Source: DATBLE01 sp046735055 (lineage in GTDB: Bacteria; Actinomycetota; Thermoleophilia; Gaiellales; Gaiellaceae). Taken from it: 64,000 nucleotides of DNA. The stretch spans positions 1-64,000 of the forward strand of contig JBKPSO010000013.1 of NCBI GenBank assembly GCA_046735055.1, in the 5' to 3' direction. Positions 15,985-24,787 of the stretch are shown here, in pieces. A program made the position numbers and the translations under genes. Within the stretch, counting starts at the first letter, position 1. Each line of letters starts with the position of its first letter. Below the pieces are notes generated by a model that saw only the letters and a program-made list of their open reading frames with translations, did no database searches and had not been told where the DNA came from.

Positions 15985-17659
15985 GGCCGCGGCGGGCGTG
16001 CGCGCCGCGCGGGGTCCCGAGCTCCGCTGCCGGGGCTGGCGCCAGGAGACGATCCTGCGCCTGCTCGAGAACACCCTCGAGCTGGCCGAGCGGCCGGAGG
16101 AGCTCGTCGTCTACGCTGGCCACGCCAAGGCGGCACGCGACTGGGAGAGCTACGAGCGCATCGTGAGCGCCCTGCAGTCGTTGCGCGACGGCCAGACGCT
16201 GGTCGTCCAGTCGGGCAAGCCGGTCGGGGTCTTCCCCACCCACCCGTTCGCCCCTGCCGTGGTGATGGCGACGGGCGTGCTCGTCGGCCGCTGGTCGACT
16301 CCGGAGCGCTTCTACGAGCTGGAGGACAGAGGGCTGACCGTCTGGGGCGGCCTGACCGCTGCCGCCTGGCAGTACATCGGTGCTCAGGGCGTGATCCAGG
16401 GCACCTACGAGACGTTCGCCGCGGTGGCGCGCGAGCACTTCGACGGCTCGCTGGCGGGACGCCTCGTGGTCTCGGCCGGACTGGGCGGCATGGGCTCGGC
16501 CCAGCCGCTCGCGGTCACGATCCTCGGCGGAGTGCTCCTCTGCGCCGAGGTCGACACCGACAAGCTCGAGCGCCGTCGACGCGACGGCTTCGTCGACCGC
16601 GCCGCCGCCGACCCCGAGCAGGCGCTCGGCTGGGCGCGCGAGGCGGCGGCGGAGCGCCGCCCGCTCTCGGTCGGCGTGGCCGCGAATGCCGTCGAGCTGC
16701 TCGAGGCGCTGCTCGAGCGCGGCGTCACGCCCGACGTCGTCACCGACCTCACCGGGGCGCACGACCTGCGCTACGGCTACGTGCCCGCCGGCGTCTCCGC
16801 GGCCGAGGCGGTCGAGCTCGGGCGTGCCGATCCCGACGCGCTCGTCGCCCGCGGGCGCGTCGCGGTCGTCCGGCACGTGCGCGCCCTCCTCGAGCTGCGC
16901 CGCCGCGGCGCCGTCGTGTTCGACTACGGCAACAACATCCGCCCGCAGGCGGCCGAGGCGGGCCTGCCGGAGGCACTCGAGATCGACGTCTTCACCGACC
17001 GCTACCTGCGCCCGCTCTTCTGCCGGGGGATCGGTCCCTTCCGCTGGATCTGCGTCTCGGGCGCGGTCGAGGACCGCGACGCCATCGACGCCCTGTGCCT
17101 GAAGCTGTTCGCCGACGTGCCGCGCGTCGCCACGTGGATCGAGCTCGCTCGCCGCCACGTTCCGCTCCAGGGCCTGCCCGCCCGCATCGGGTGGCTGGGT
17201 CACGGCGAGCGCTCGCGGCTGGCGCTGGCGGTCAACGCCGCTGTGGGCGAGGGCCGCCTGGCGGGCCCAGTCGCCTTCACCCGCGACCACATGGACGCGG
17301 GCGCCATGACCCATCCCTTCATCATCACCGAGCGGATGCGCGACGGCTCGGACGCGATCGCCGATTGGCCGGTGCTCGACGCCCTGCTTCTGACGGCGTC
17401 GATGGCCGACCTCGTGGTCGTGCACGCCGGCGGCGGCGGGTACGCCGGCTACTCGCTGAGCGCCGGCGTCACGGTCGTGGCCGACGGCAGTTCCGCGGCC
17501 GCCCTGCGCCTGCGCCGTGCCCTCGACGCCGATACGGGTCTCGGCGTGCTGCGCCACGCCGACGCCGGGTACGAGGAGGCGCTGGAGGAGGCGGCGCGGG
17601 CCGGTCTCGGGCTTGCCTGCGAGGAGGCGGGAGAGTATCCCTCCGGGGGATGGCGATGA
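15977..17659 (+). CDS. Urocanase homologue 2, probable thiourocanate hydratase
   Basis: 560 residues, urocanase-like throughout: ELRCRGWRQE, QGTYETF, GLGGMGSAQP for NAD, and DGSDAIADWP. Several active-site positions differ from urocanase 1. The PARICW cysteine is Gly405 (PARIGWLGHG), TDQTSAHD reads TDLTGAHD, and RETE reads IITE. Loss of the cysteine beside the imidazole pocket could make room for a 2-thio substituent. Thiourocanate hydratase is a urocanase relative that acts after ergothionase, and this gene sits directly with the ergothionase-like, hydantoinase and DUF917 genes. ATG 15977 lies inside the preceding gene's end; its own stop overlaps the DUF917 start. Assignment is by context plus active-site changes. 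Confidence 0.8.
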   Translation: MPEAAAGVRAARGPELRCRGWRQETILRLLENTLELAERPEELVVYAGHAKAARDWESYERIVSALQSLRDGQTLVVQSGKPVGVFPTHPFAPAVVMATGVLVGRWSTPERFYELEDRGLTVWGGLTAAAWQYIGAQGVIQGTYETFAAVAREHFDGSLAGRLVVSAGLGGMGSAQPLAVTILGGVLLCAEVDTDKLERRRRDGFVDRAAADPEQALGWAREAAAERRPLSVGVAANAVELLEALLERGVTPDVVTDLTGAHDLRYGYVPAGVSAAEAVELGRADPDALVARGRVAVVRHVRALLELRRRGAVVFDYGNNIRPQAAEAGLPEALEIDVFTDRYLRPLFCRGIGPFRWICVSGAVEDRDAIDALCLKLFADVPRVATWIELARRHVPLQGLPARIGWLGHGERSRLALAVNAAVGEGRLAGPVAFTRDHMDAGAMTHPFIITERMRDGSDAIADWPVLDALLLTASMADLVVVHAGGGGYAGYSLSAGVTVVADGSSAAALRLRRALDADTGLGVLRHADAGYEEALEEAARAGLGLACEEAGEYPSGGWR

Positions 17660-18726
17660 GGGAACTCGATTCGGCGGCGGTGCAGGCGGCGGTGGCCGGC
17701 GGGTCGGTGCTCGCCTGCGGCGGCGGCGGCTGGGTCGACCACGGCTACCTGGTGGGGCGCACGGCCGTCTCCTACGGCACGCCGCGGCTGGCCACGCTCG
17801 ACGAGATCGACCCTGATGCGCTGATCGTCACCGTCACCGCCATCGGAGCGCCCGCCGCGCAGGCGTGGGAGATGCGCCCGCGCGACTACGTGCGCGCGCT
17901 CGAGCTCCTGATGGCGGAGCTCCAGGAGCCGGTGGTGGGGACGATCACCGCCCAGAACGGCTCGAGCACGACCTGCAACGGCTGGGTTCAGGCGGCGGTG
18001 CTGGGCACGCTGGTGATCGACGCCGCCGGCGACGGCCGCGCGCACCCCACGGGCAAGATGGGCTCGATCGGGCTCACCTCCGAGCCTGGCTACACGGCCA
18101 TCCAGGCGGTGGCGGGCGGCAATCGGGCCCAGGGCCGGTACCTCGAGGCGGTGGTGCGCGGGCCGGTGTCGCTGTGCGCCAACGTCCTCCGGACGGCCTC
18201 CGACCAGTCGGGCGGCTTCATCGCCGCCGCGCGCAACCCGGTGCGCGCGAGCTACGTGCGTGAGCATGCCGCCGTGGGCGCGATCTCGCTGGCGCTCGAC
18301 CTCGGCGAGGCCATGGTCGCCGCCGAGTCGCGCGGCGCGGAGGCGGTGATCGACGCCGTCGTCGAGGGCCTGGGAGGACGGATCCTCATCCGCGGCCGCG
18401 TGCTCGCGAAGGAGCTGCGCTACGAGCACGCCTTTGACATCGGGTCGCTCTGGGTCGAGGACGTCGAGCTAGGCTACGTCAACGAGTACCTGACCGCGGA
18501 GGCGGGGGGCGAGCGCCTCGGCACCTTCCCTGACGTGCTGACGACGCTCTCGCTTGCGGACGGCCGCCCAGTGGCGATCGCCGACATCGCCGAGGGTGAC
18601 GAGGTGGTGGTCCTGCACGCCGACAAGTCCCACATCCCGGTCGGCGACGGCGTGCGCGACGCCTCCGTGTACCCGGAGGTCGAGGAAATGCTCGGCAAGC
18701 CGCTGGCCAAGCATGCCCTCGCCTGA
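17656..18726 (+). CDS. DUF917 family protein 1, candidate thiohydantoin desulfurase
   Basis: 356 residues from ATG 17656, preferred over ATG 17650 because GGGGG at 17645-17649 is better spaced; it overlaps the urocanase-2 stop (ATGA). Family landmarks: an N-terminal CGGGGW loop (GTGGGGNP in other members), IDAAGDGRAHP near residue 120 (matching DADGMGRAFP in the two other DUF917 proteins here), and a C-terminal VNEYLTAE/FPDVLTTL region. It has several Cys and His residues, including Cys in the glycine loop and TTCNG. By elimination it fills the one pathway step, desulfurisation of the thiohydantoin intermediate, not covered by the neighbouring hydrolase and hydratase types. That function is inferred from context. 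Confidence 0.7.
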   Translation: MRELDSAAVQAAVAGGSVLACGGGGWVDHGYLVGRTAVSYGTPRLATLDEIDPDALIVTVTAIGAPAAQAWEMRPRDYVRALELLMAELQEPVVGTITAQNGSSTTCNGWVQAAVLGTLVIDAAGDGRAHPTGKMGSIGLTSEPGYTAIQAVAGGNRAQGRYLEAVVRGPVSLCANVLRTASDQSGGFIAAARNPVRASYVREHAAVGAISLALDLGEAMVAAESRGAEAVIDAVVEGLGGRILIRGRVLAKELRYEHAFDIGSLWVEDVELGYVNEYLTAEAGGERLGTFPDVLTTLSLADGRPVAIADIAEGDEVVVLHADKSHIPVGDGVRDASVYPEVEEMLGKPLAKHALA

Positions 18727-18830
18727 TCTCGCGCGCGTCGCCGCTCGCCTCCCGGCGCGGTGGTGCCCGATCCGGAGACGGGTGAGGCCTGTCCGGGAGC
18801 TCGTTCGCTCGGGCCTGGCATGATGGAAGA

Positions 18831-19865
18831 GTGGCCGGAAGTCTTCTGGAACGGCTAGAGCAGGGGCCGGTCATCTGTGCCGAGGGCTACCTCTTCGAGC
18901 TCGAGCGGCGTGGGTACCTACAGGCGGGTGCGTTCGTACCCGAGGCGGTACTGGACCATCCGGAGGTGGTCGCGCAGCTGCACCGCGACTTCGTGCACGC
19001 CGGCTCGGACGTCGTCGAGGCGTTCACCTACTACGCACACCGGGAGAAGATGCGCATCGTCGGGAAGGAGCATCTCCTCGAGGCGCTGAACCGGCAGGCT
19101 CTCGCGATCGCGAGGGAGGTCGCGACCGAGAGCGGCGCCCTCTTCGCCGGGGACATCTGCAACACGAACCTCTTCGCGGACGACGAGGAGTCGCGACGAA
19201 CGGTTCGGACGATGTTCGAGGAGCAGGTGGGCTGGGCGGCCGAGGCAGGCGTCGACTACGTGATCGCAGAGACATTCTCTTACGCGGCCGAGGCGCTCAT
19301 CGCGCTCGAGGTGATCAAGGAAGCGGGCTTGCCCGCCGTCGTCACTGTCACCCTCCACCGAGCGCCCGACACGAGAGACGGGCTAACGCCCGAGGAGGCC
19401 TGCCGGCGGCTCGAGGCCGCGGGCGCGGACGTCGTCGGACTCAACTGCGGCCGCGGGCCCGCAACGATGCTTCCGGCACTGCGGGCCATCAGAGAAGCGG
19501 TCTCGGGGCACGTCGCTGCGCTCCCCGTTCCCTACCGGACGCACGAGGAGCAGCCGACGTTCCAGTCGCTCCGGGACCCGGAGGACGCCTCGACTCCCGG
19601 TGGAATTCCGTTTCCCACGGCACTCGACCCGTTCATGTGCAACCGGTACGAGATCGCCGAGTTCGCGAAGGAAGTCCACGGCCTCAGCGTCGACTATCTC
19701 GGATTGTGCTGCGGCGCTGGACCCCATCACGTCCGCAGCCTGGCCGAGGCGCTCGGCCGGAAGCCGCCGGGAAGCCGCTACTCGCCGGACATGTCGAAGC
19801 ACGCCTACTTCGGCACCGACGAGAGCCTGAAGGCGGAGAACGTCGCGTTCGCCAAAGATCTCTGA
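18831..19865 (+). CDS. Betaine/homocysteine S-methyltransferase-like protein
   Basis: 344 residues forming a homocysteine-methyltransferase (S-methyl_trans) barrel. Zinc ligands are recognisable as GLNCGRGP near residue 203 and LGLCCGAGPHH near 297. GDICNTN, IAETFSY, and the C-terminal RYEIAEFAKE-x-GLCCG-HHVR-AEALGR arrangement is closer to betaine-homocysteine methyltransferases than to short MmuM enzymes. It would move a methyl group from a betaine or sulfonium donor to a thiol. A methylated-amine donor is attractive beside an ergothionase-like cluster, but trimethylamine itself is not a known donor for this family. It starts at GTG 18831, 104 bases after the DUF917 gene. Confidence 0.78.
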   Translation: MAGSLLERLEQGPVICAEGYLFELERRGYLQAGAFVPEAVLDHPEVVAQLHRDFVHAGSDVVEAFTYYAHREKMRIVGKEHLLEALNRQALAIAREVATESGALFAGDICNTNLFADDEESRRTVRTMFEEQVGWAAEAGVDYVIAETFSYAAEALIALEVIKEAGLPAVVTVTLHRAPDTRDGLTPEEACRRLEAAGADVVGLNCGRGPATMLPALRAIREAVSGHVAALPVPYRTHEEQPTFQSLRDPEDASTPGGIPFPTALDPFMCNRYEIAEFAKEVHGLSVDYLGLCCGAGPHHVRSLAEALGRKPPGSRYSPDMSKHAYFGTDESLKAENVAFAKDL

Positions 19866-19867
19866 GA

Positions 19868-20803
19868 ATGATCCACCGGGAGGACGGGTCGCGGCCGGCA
19901 GCCGAGCCTGGCGAAGTGGAGAATGAGCCTGTGGACTCGCCGCGCGTCGATTTCCACCAGCACCTCTGGCCGGAGGCGTTCATCGCCGCCCTCGCGCAAC
20001 GGAAAAGACCTCCGCGCCTGCGTGGGGCCGTGCTCGAGCTCGCACGCGAGCCCATGGGCGAGGTCGATCTCACCGTCCATGAGCTCGACGGACGCGTCCG
20101 GCTGCTCGATCGCGACGAGATCGACGTCGCAGTGGTCTCGCTCTCGCCGGCGCTCGGCGTCCACGATCTTCCCGGAGACGAGGCGAGTGAGCTCGTCGCG
20201 GCGTACGAGGAGGGGATCGTCGAACTTGCGGCCGCGGCCGGCGGCCACCTCGTCCCGCTTGCGGCGGGCCCGCGCCTCGACGGCTTTGCGGGCACGTGTC
20301 TCGCGGCCGGCTCGCTCGTGGATCTCGACGCCGTCGCGGAGACGCTCGACGCGCTCGATCGCCAGGGGAAGCTGCTCTTTGTCCATCCGGGGCCTGCGTC
20401 CGAGGCTCGGCCTCGAACCTCGTGGTGGGCCGCGATCGTCGACTACACGGCGCAGATGCAGGCGGCGTATGCGGTCTGGCTCTCCGATGGCGTCAGGCGG
20501 TGGCCGGGTCTGAAGGTCGTCTTCGCGATCCTGGCAGGCGGCTGGCCGGTCCAGCTCGAGAGGCTCAGCTCACGCGGGATCGAGACGCGCGAGACGCTGC
20601 ACGAGAACCTGTTCCTCGACACAGCTTCCTACGGCCGGAGGGCTCTCGAGCTCTGCCTCGCGACCTTCGGGGTCGGGCAGCTCGTATACGGCAGCGACGT
20701 CCCGGTGATCGACTCGAGGCCGACGCTGGACGCCGTCCGCAGCCTCGGCGAGGCTGTGAGAGACGCGCTTTGCGAACAGAACCCGGCACGCCTACTCTCA
20801 TGA
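19868..20803 (+). CDS. Amidohydrolase 2 (ACMSD-type) family metal-dependent hydrolase
   Basis: 311 residues from ATG 19868; GTG 19931 would also place the metal motif near the N-terminus. Features: FHQHLW metal-binding motif, LLFVHPGP with a further His, a WPGLKVVFAILAGGW block, ENLFLDTASYG and VYGSDVP with the catalytic Asp. These match amidohydrolase-2 enzymes, which include decarboxylases and lactone or amide hydrolases. The reaction cannot be named from sequence. It follows the methyltransferase by 2 bases and likely shares its transcript, and it ends 5 bases from the convergent thiol dioxygenase gene. Confidence 0.75.
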   Translation: MIHREDGSRPAAEPGEVENEPVDSPRVDFHQHLWPEAFIAALAQRKRPPRLRGAVLELAREPMGEVDLTVHELDGRVRLLDRDEIDVAVVSLSPALGVHDLPGDEASELVAAYEEGIVELAAAAGGHLVPLAAGPRLDGFAGTCLAAGSLVDLDAVAETLDALDRQGKLLFVHPGPASEARPRTSWWAAIVDYTAQMQAAYAVWLSDGVRRWPGLKVVFAILAGGWPVQLERLSSRGIETRETLHENLFLDTASYGRRALELCLATFGVGQLVYGSDVPVIDSRPTLDAVRSLGEAVRDALCEQNPARLLS

Positions 20804-20808
20804 ACGAT

Positions 20809-21336
20809 CTAGTCGCCGGGGCGGTCGGCGAGCGTGGCGGAGAGCGCCGGGCTCGGCGGCGAGACCTTGTCGGACGCGCCCGGATGCCTGTGCAGCTCGC
20901 CGTCAACCACCTCGTAGTGCCCGATCTCGCTGAGCGGCGGGGAGTACACATGGATCGTCACGGCCCCGGGCTCATGCTCCATGCGATGAATGCCCGTCGC
21001 GGGGGCGGCGTACGAATCGCCGGCTCCTAACTCGGTCACGCGCCGCCGGCCGCCGATGACGAGCGCCTCGGCCCGCGCACGACCCCCTAGGACGTAGACG
21101 CCGACGCATGAGCCTCCGTGGTCGTGGAACCCCGTGTCGCGGGGATCCCGCCAGTTGTTGAGCCACGCCTCGGAGTGCTCGGTACGCCAGAGGAGAACGT
21201 ACGGGTCCCCGCCCTCTCGCTCGAGCGCTGCGAGGTCGAAGAGGTCCGCGGCGGATCGAGCCAGAGCCATGCATTCTTCAGGGCAGAGGACACGGACGGA
21301 GGTGGCCAAGTCCTCGAAGCGTGCGCGATCGATCAT
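20809..21336 (-). CDS. Cysteine dioxygenase-type thiol dioxygenase (cupin)
   Basis: 175 residues of the CDO_I cupin family. Iron ligands are FHDHGGS (His-x-His) near residue 70 and GIHRM near 117, with LNNWRDPRDTGFHDHGG typical of bacterial cysteine or 3-mercaptopropionate dioxygenases. The EALVIGGRRR and AGDSYAAP turns match cupin motifs 1 and 2. It oxidises a small thiol to its sulfinate. The gene is transcribed toward the amidohydrolase and diverges from the enolase-superfamily gene 44 bases away. Near a cluster predicted to release sulfide and handle thio-imidazoles, a role in sulfur disposal is plausible but unproven. Confidence 0.8.
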   Translation of the reverse strand: MIDRARFEDLATSVRVLCPEECMALARSAADLFDLAALEREGGDPYVLLWRTEHSEAWLNNWRDPRDTGFHDHGGSCVGVYVLGGRARAEALVIGGRRRVTELGAGDSYAAPATGIHRMEHEPGAVTIHVYSPPLSEIGHYEVVDGELHRHPGASDKVSPPSPALSATLADRPGD

Positions 21337-21380
21337 CCTCTCATACTGAACGCTGCATCCCGATCGTGCAGGATCGCGCG

Positions 21381-22532
21381 ATGGGCCGCATCTCCCGCGT
21401 CGAAGCGTGGCCGGTGAACGTTCCGCTCGAGGCGACGTACCTCATGGCGTCCGGGGTCGTGCCGGGTATCAGCCGGACTGTCGTGCGCGTGACGACTGAG
21501 GACGGACTCGTCGGACTGGGGGAGAGTGCGTCTCCGCACGACGCGGCGGTGCTCGACGACGATCTCGGCCAGGCGCTCGTCGGGAGGAATGCCGGGGACG
21601 TGCTTGCCAAGCTCGGGCGTCTCGAGCCGGCGACGCCCGAGCACCGGACCGATGCGAAGGTGCTCGTTCGCAATCCGCTCGCCGGCGTCGAGATCGCACT
21701 CTGGGACCTCGCTGCGCGCGAGGTCGGGGTGCCGCTCTACGAGCTGCTCGGCGGCGCGTGTCGCATGCAGGTTGAGTTCTCCGAGTACTTCGCCTACCGG
21801 CCGGGGCGGGAAGAGACGCCCGCCGAAGTCGCCGCCTACTGCGCGAGGATGGCCGAGGAGCACGACCCGCGGATGTTCGAAGGCAAGGTTGCCGTGCATC
21901 CGGTCGAGCAAGACGTGACGCTCGTCCGGGAGCTGCGGGCCGCCATCGGTCCCGAGCGCGAGCTGCGTCTCGACGCGAACATGGGCTGGCGGCTCGACAC
22001 CGCCCGGCGTGCGCTGGCACTCCTCGAGCCGTTCGGCATCGCGAGCATCGAGGAGCCGGTCGGCTCGTTCGCCGAAATGGCTGAGCTGCGGCGTACGACG
22101 GACATCCCGTTTTCCGCGCACACGCCGGACGTGCACCTCGCCGCTCGCCTTGGGGTGCCCGACGCGATCGTGATCGGGCTCGGTTTCTGTGGAGGCATCG
22201 CGGGGACGTGCCGATTCATCGCTGCCTGCGAAGCCGGTTGCGTCCGCTTCTGGTTCTACAGCGGCGACCTCGGCATTGCGACGGCCGCATACCTGCACCT
22301 GGCTGCCGCCACCACCTACCTGGACCTGCCGAGCCAGTCGCTTCTGCGCTGGACGACGGACGACGTGATCGCCGGCGGTCCGTTCACACCCGAGGGCGGA
22401 ATCGTCGACGTTCCGTCGGGGCCGGGGCTCGGTGTGGAGCTCGACGAGAAGGCTCTCCGACGTTGCACGGAGCGCTACGCCCGCGACGGGGAGTACGAGT
22501 TCTACACAGGTGGGCCGCCACCACGCTTCTGA
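21381..22532 (+). CDS. Enolase-superfamily (mandelate racemase/muconate lactonizing type) enzyme 1
   Basis: 383 residues. The N-terminal capping domain (RVEAWPVNVPLEATYLMAS) is followed by the barrel with NPLAGVEIALWDLAAREVG, FEGKVAV (Lys in the KxK position), LRLDANMGW (metal Asp), SIEEPVG (metal Glu) and a later FSAHTPDVH region. The final VDVPSGPGLGVELDE is typical of acid-sugar dehydratases and related enzymes. It abstracts the proton alpha to a carboxylate, using Mg2+. ATG 21381 is chosen because upstream sequence is not family-like. Its substrate is unknown; a second family member lies on the other strand at 23678-24787, divergent in sequence. Confidence 0.82.
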   Translation: MGRISRVEAWPVNVPLEATYLMASGVVPGISRTVVRVTTEDGLVGLGESASPHDAAVLDDDLGQALVGRNAGDVLAKLGRLEPATPEHRTDAKVLVRNPLAGVEIALWDLAAREVGVPLYELLGGACRMQVEFSEYFAYRPGREETPAEVAAYCARMAEEHDPRMFEGKVAVHPVEQDVTLVRELRAAIGPERELRLDANMGWRLDTARRALALLEPFGIASIEEPVGSFAEMAELRRTTDIPFSAHTPDVHLAARLGVPDAIVIGLGFCGGIAGTCRFIAACEAGCVRFWFYSGDLGIATAAYLHLAAATTYLDLPSQSLLRWTTDDVIAGGPFTPEGGIVDVPSGPGLGVELDEKALRRCTERYARDGEYEFYTGGPPPRF

Positions 22533-22550
22533 GCCGGATTCGTACCGAGC

Positions 22551-23681
22551 TCAGTCGGGAGAGCGTCCGGCGAGCGCTCCGTCGAGGACGAGGACGGTCC
22601 GCGCTCCCTCGCCGCGACGGAGGCGTTCGAGTGCCTCCACGACGCCGTCCAGCGGCGCCGTGTGAGTGACGACTCCGGCGAGATCGAGCTCGCCCGAGAG
22701 CGCCAGCCCGGCGAGCGCCGGCACGTCCACCATCGGGTCGCCGTTCCCGTAGTACGAGCCGCGAATTCCCTTGTCCGAGAGGAACTCGATCGCGGGCAGC
22801 GCGACCTCGACACCCTTCGGCGCGAGGCCGACGACTACTGCGGTGCCGCCGGGGCGCAGCACGTCCCATGCGAGCCGCATCGTCTCCGGCCGGCCGACGA
22901 CTTCGAAGGCGTGGTCGACGCCGCCCTGCGTCAACCGACGGACGCGCGCCGCGGTCGTCGCCGAGCCCCCTTCGGCCGCATGGGTCGCGCCGCGCTCGCG
23001 CGCAAACGCCAGCTTCGCCGGATCGAGGTCGACCGCGATCAACGGATGTGCGCCGGCAAGACGCGCGGCGGCGAGCACCTGCAGGCCGACGCCGCCGCAG
23101 CCGATCACGGCGACGCTGTCGCCTGGCTGCACGCGTGCGGCGTTGCGAACCGCCCCGAACCCCGTGACTACGGCGCATCCGAGCAGCGCGGCCTGCCACA
23201 GCGGCAGGCCGGCGGGAATGGGAACCGCCGAGTTCGCCGCCACGACCGCCCGCTCCGCGAAGCACGCGGTCATCAGGGCATGCTGAAGCGACGCGCCGTC
23301 CCGGTCCCGCAAACGGGACGTGCCGTCGAGCAGCGTCCCGCGGACGCCGTTCTCGCCCGCCGGAACGCACAGGTTGAGCCGGCCCCTCCGGCACTCGGCG
23401 CACTCGCGGCAGGAGGGCACGATGCAGAAGCCGACCGGATCGCCCGGCCTGACATGGCTCACGTCGTCGCCCACCGCCTCGACCACGCCCGCTCCCTCGT
23501 GGCCGAGAACCATCGGCCAGCGGCCCTCGCCGAGCTCCCCGTCTACGAGGCGGACGTCCGAGTGACAGACTCCCGCGGCGGCGACGCGGACGAGCACCTC
23601 GCCGGCCTTCGGCGCGTCGAGCTCGACTTCCTCGATCGCGACGGCTCCCGGCACCCGAAGGACGGCGGCCCGGACGTTCAT
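22551..23681 (-). CDS. Zinc-dependent alcohol dehydrogenase (MDR, class III-like)
   Basis: 376 residues. Catalytic-zinc residues are in GVCHSDVRLVDG and LGHEGAGVVE near residues 40-65; the structural-zinc cysteines are CRECAECRRGRLNLC near 97-111. The Rossmann motif is IGCGGVGLQVL near 190. It resembles NAD-dependent formaldehyde/mycothiol-type dehydrogenases (C-terminal THTAPLDGVVEALERLRRG). The ATG overlaps the stop of the enolase-superfamily gene upstream, which in turn overlaps the formaldehyde-activating-enzyme homologue. This makes a tight three-gene unit in which formaldehyde handling is a reasonable theme. Substrate is not certain. Confidence 0.85.
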   Translation of the reverse strand: MNVRAAVLRVPGAVAIEEVELDAPKAGEVLVRVAAAGVCHSDVRLVDGELGEGRWPMVLGHEGAGVVEAVGDDVSHVRPGDPVGFCIVPSCRECAECRRGRLNLCVPAGENGVRGTLLDGTSRLRDRDGASLQHALMTACFAERAVVAANSAVPIPAGLPLWQAALLGCAVVTGFGAVRNAARVQPGDSVAVIGCGGVGLQVLAAARLAGAHPLIAVDLDPAKLAFARERGATHAAEGGSATTAARVRRLTQGGVDHAFEVVGRPETMRLAWDVLRPGGTAVVVGLAPKGVEVALPAIEFLSDKGIRGSYYGNGDPMVDVPALAGLALSGELDLAGVVTHTAPLDGVVEALERLRRGEGARTVLVLDGALAGRSPD

Positions 23682-24787
23682 CCGACTCGGTAGCGCTCGA
23701 GCGAGTCGAAGTCCGGCTCGACGCCGAGCCCCGGCCCAGGCGGCGGCGCGATGGTCCCGTCCGGGCCGATCTCGAGCGTCGTTGGCAGCAGCCAGTCGCG
23801 GCGGTCGGGGCTCCACGCCGGCGGGTCGTGGGGCACCTCGACGAATGGGCAGCTCGAGAAGGCGAGCGCAGCGTGCAGGTTCGCGAGCAGGCCGTAGCCG
23901 TTCGACCACGTGTGCGGGCTCCACGCGCGTCCTGCGAGGTCGGCGAGCGCGGCGATCCGTCTGCAGCCGCCGATGCCGCCCGAGAGGACCACGTCCGTCT
24001 GCACGACGTCGATCCCGCCGCGTAGTACGAGATCGCGTGCCTCTGCGGCCGACCGAACCATCTCGCCTGCCGCGAGGCGGATGTCGGTGCGACGCCGCAG
24101 CGTTGCGTAGCCGTCGAGGTCGTCGGTCCGCAACGGCTCCTCGAGCCAGTACACGCGGAGCGGCTCGAGCTCGCGCGCGAACGAAGCAGCGGTGGCAACG
24201 TCCCAGCGCGGCGCGATGTCGCCCGGCATGCGCCAGCCCTGATTTGCGTCGACCATGATCTCGAGGTCGGGACCCACGGCTTCTCGCACGGCCTCGAGCA
24301 CCGGCAGATCGAGCCGCCAGTCTGCCGAGTGCAGCCGGATCTTCACCGCCTTGGCGCCGGCCTCGCGGAGTGCCACGCAGCGCCGGACCCGCTCCTCTGC
24401 GGGGACGAGCTCGCCGGTCGACACGTACGCGAGAAGTCGCTCGTTTCCGCCCCCGAGCAGTCGCCAGAGCGGCTGCCCGACGGCCTTGCCCAGGAGATCC
24501 CAGACCGCGACCTCGAGCGTCCAGGGGCGTGCGCCGAAGAAGTCGACCGTCTCGCAGATGCTCCGCACGACCTCCGTGCGCAGCGGGTCGACGCCGACGA
24601 GGACGCGCTCGAGGATCTCGCGGTCGGGCAGGGCGTCGCCGCTCGCGTATCCCTCCAGTCCCTCGTCCGAGCGGACCATCACCAGCGTCGCGTCCTGATG
24701 CCGGCGGGGCACCGGGTCCCACGCGGCCGAGAACGGTGGATCGAGCGGAAATCGATAGCGGCGGGTCTCGATGGAGGCGATTCGCAT
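23678..24787 (-). CDS. Enolase-superfamily (mandelate racemase type) enzyme 2
   Basis: 369 residues. Capping domain SIETRRYRFPLDPPFSAAWD, then VAVWDLLGKAVG, AVKIRLH (catalytic Lys region), IMVDANQGW (metal Asp), YWLEEPL (metal Glu), AAGEMV (second metal-site Glu), QTDVVLSGGI and a WSPHTWSNG His. The third metal ligand and His-Asp pattern match the mandelate-racemase/acid-sugar dehydratase subgroup. It is centred in an operon with the formaldehyde-activating-enzyme homologue and the zinc alcohol dehydrogenase, each overlapping by 1-4 bases. The substrate is unknown; a hydroxy- or sugar-acid is most likely from the subgroup. Confidence 0.84.
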   Translation of the reverse strand: MRIASIETRRYRFPLDPPFSAAWDPVPRRHQDATLVMVRSDEGLEGYASGDALPDREILERVLVGVDPLRTEVVRSICETVDFFGARPWTLEVAVWDLLGKAVGQPLWRLLGGGNERLLAYVSTGELVPAEERVRRCVALREAGAKAVKIRLHSADWRLDLPVLEAVREAVGPDLEIMVDANQGWRMPGDIAPRWDVATAASFARELEPLRVYWLEEPLRTDDLDGYATLRRRTDIRLAAGEMVRSAAEARDLVLRGGIDVVQTDVVLSGGIGGCRRIAALADLAGRAWSPHTWSNGYGLLANLHAALAFSSCPFVEVPHDPPAWSPDRRDWLLPTTLEIGPDGTIAPPPGPGLGVEPDFDSLERYRVG

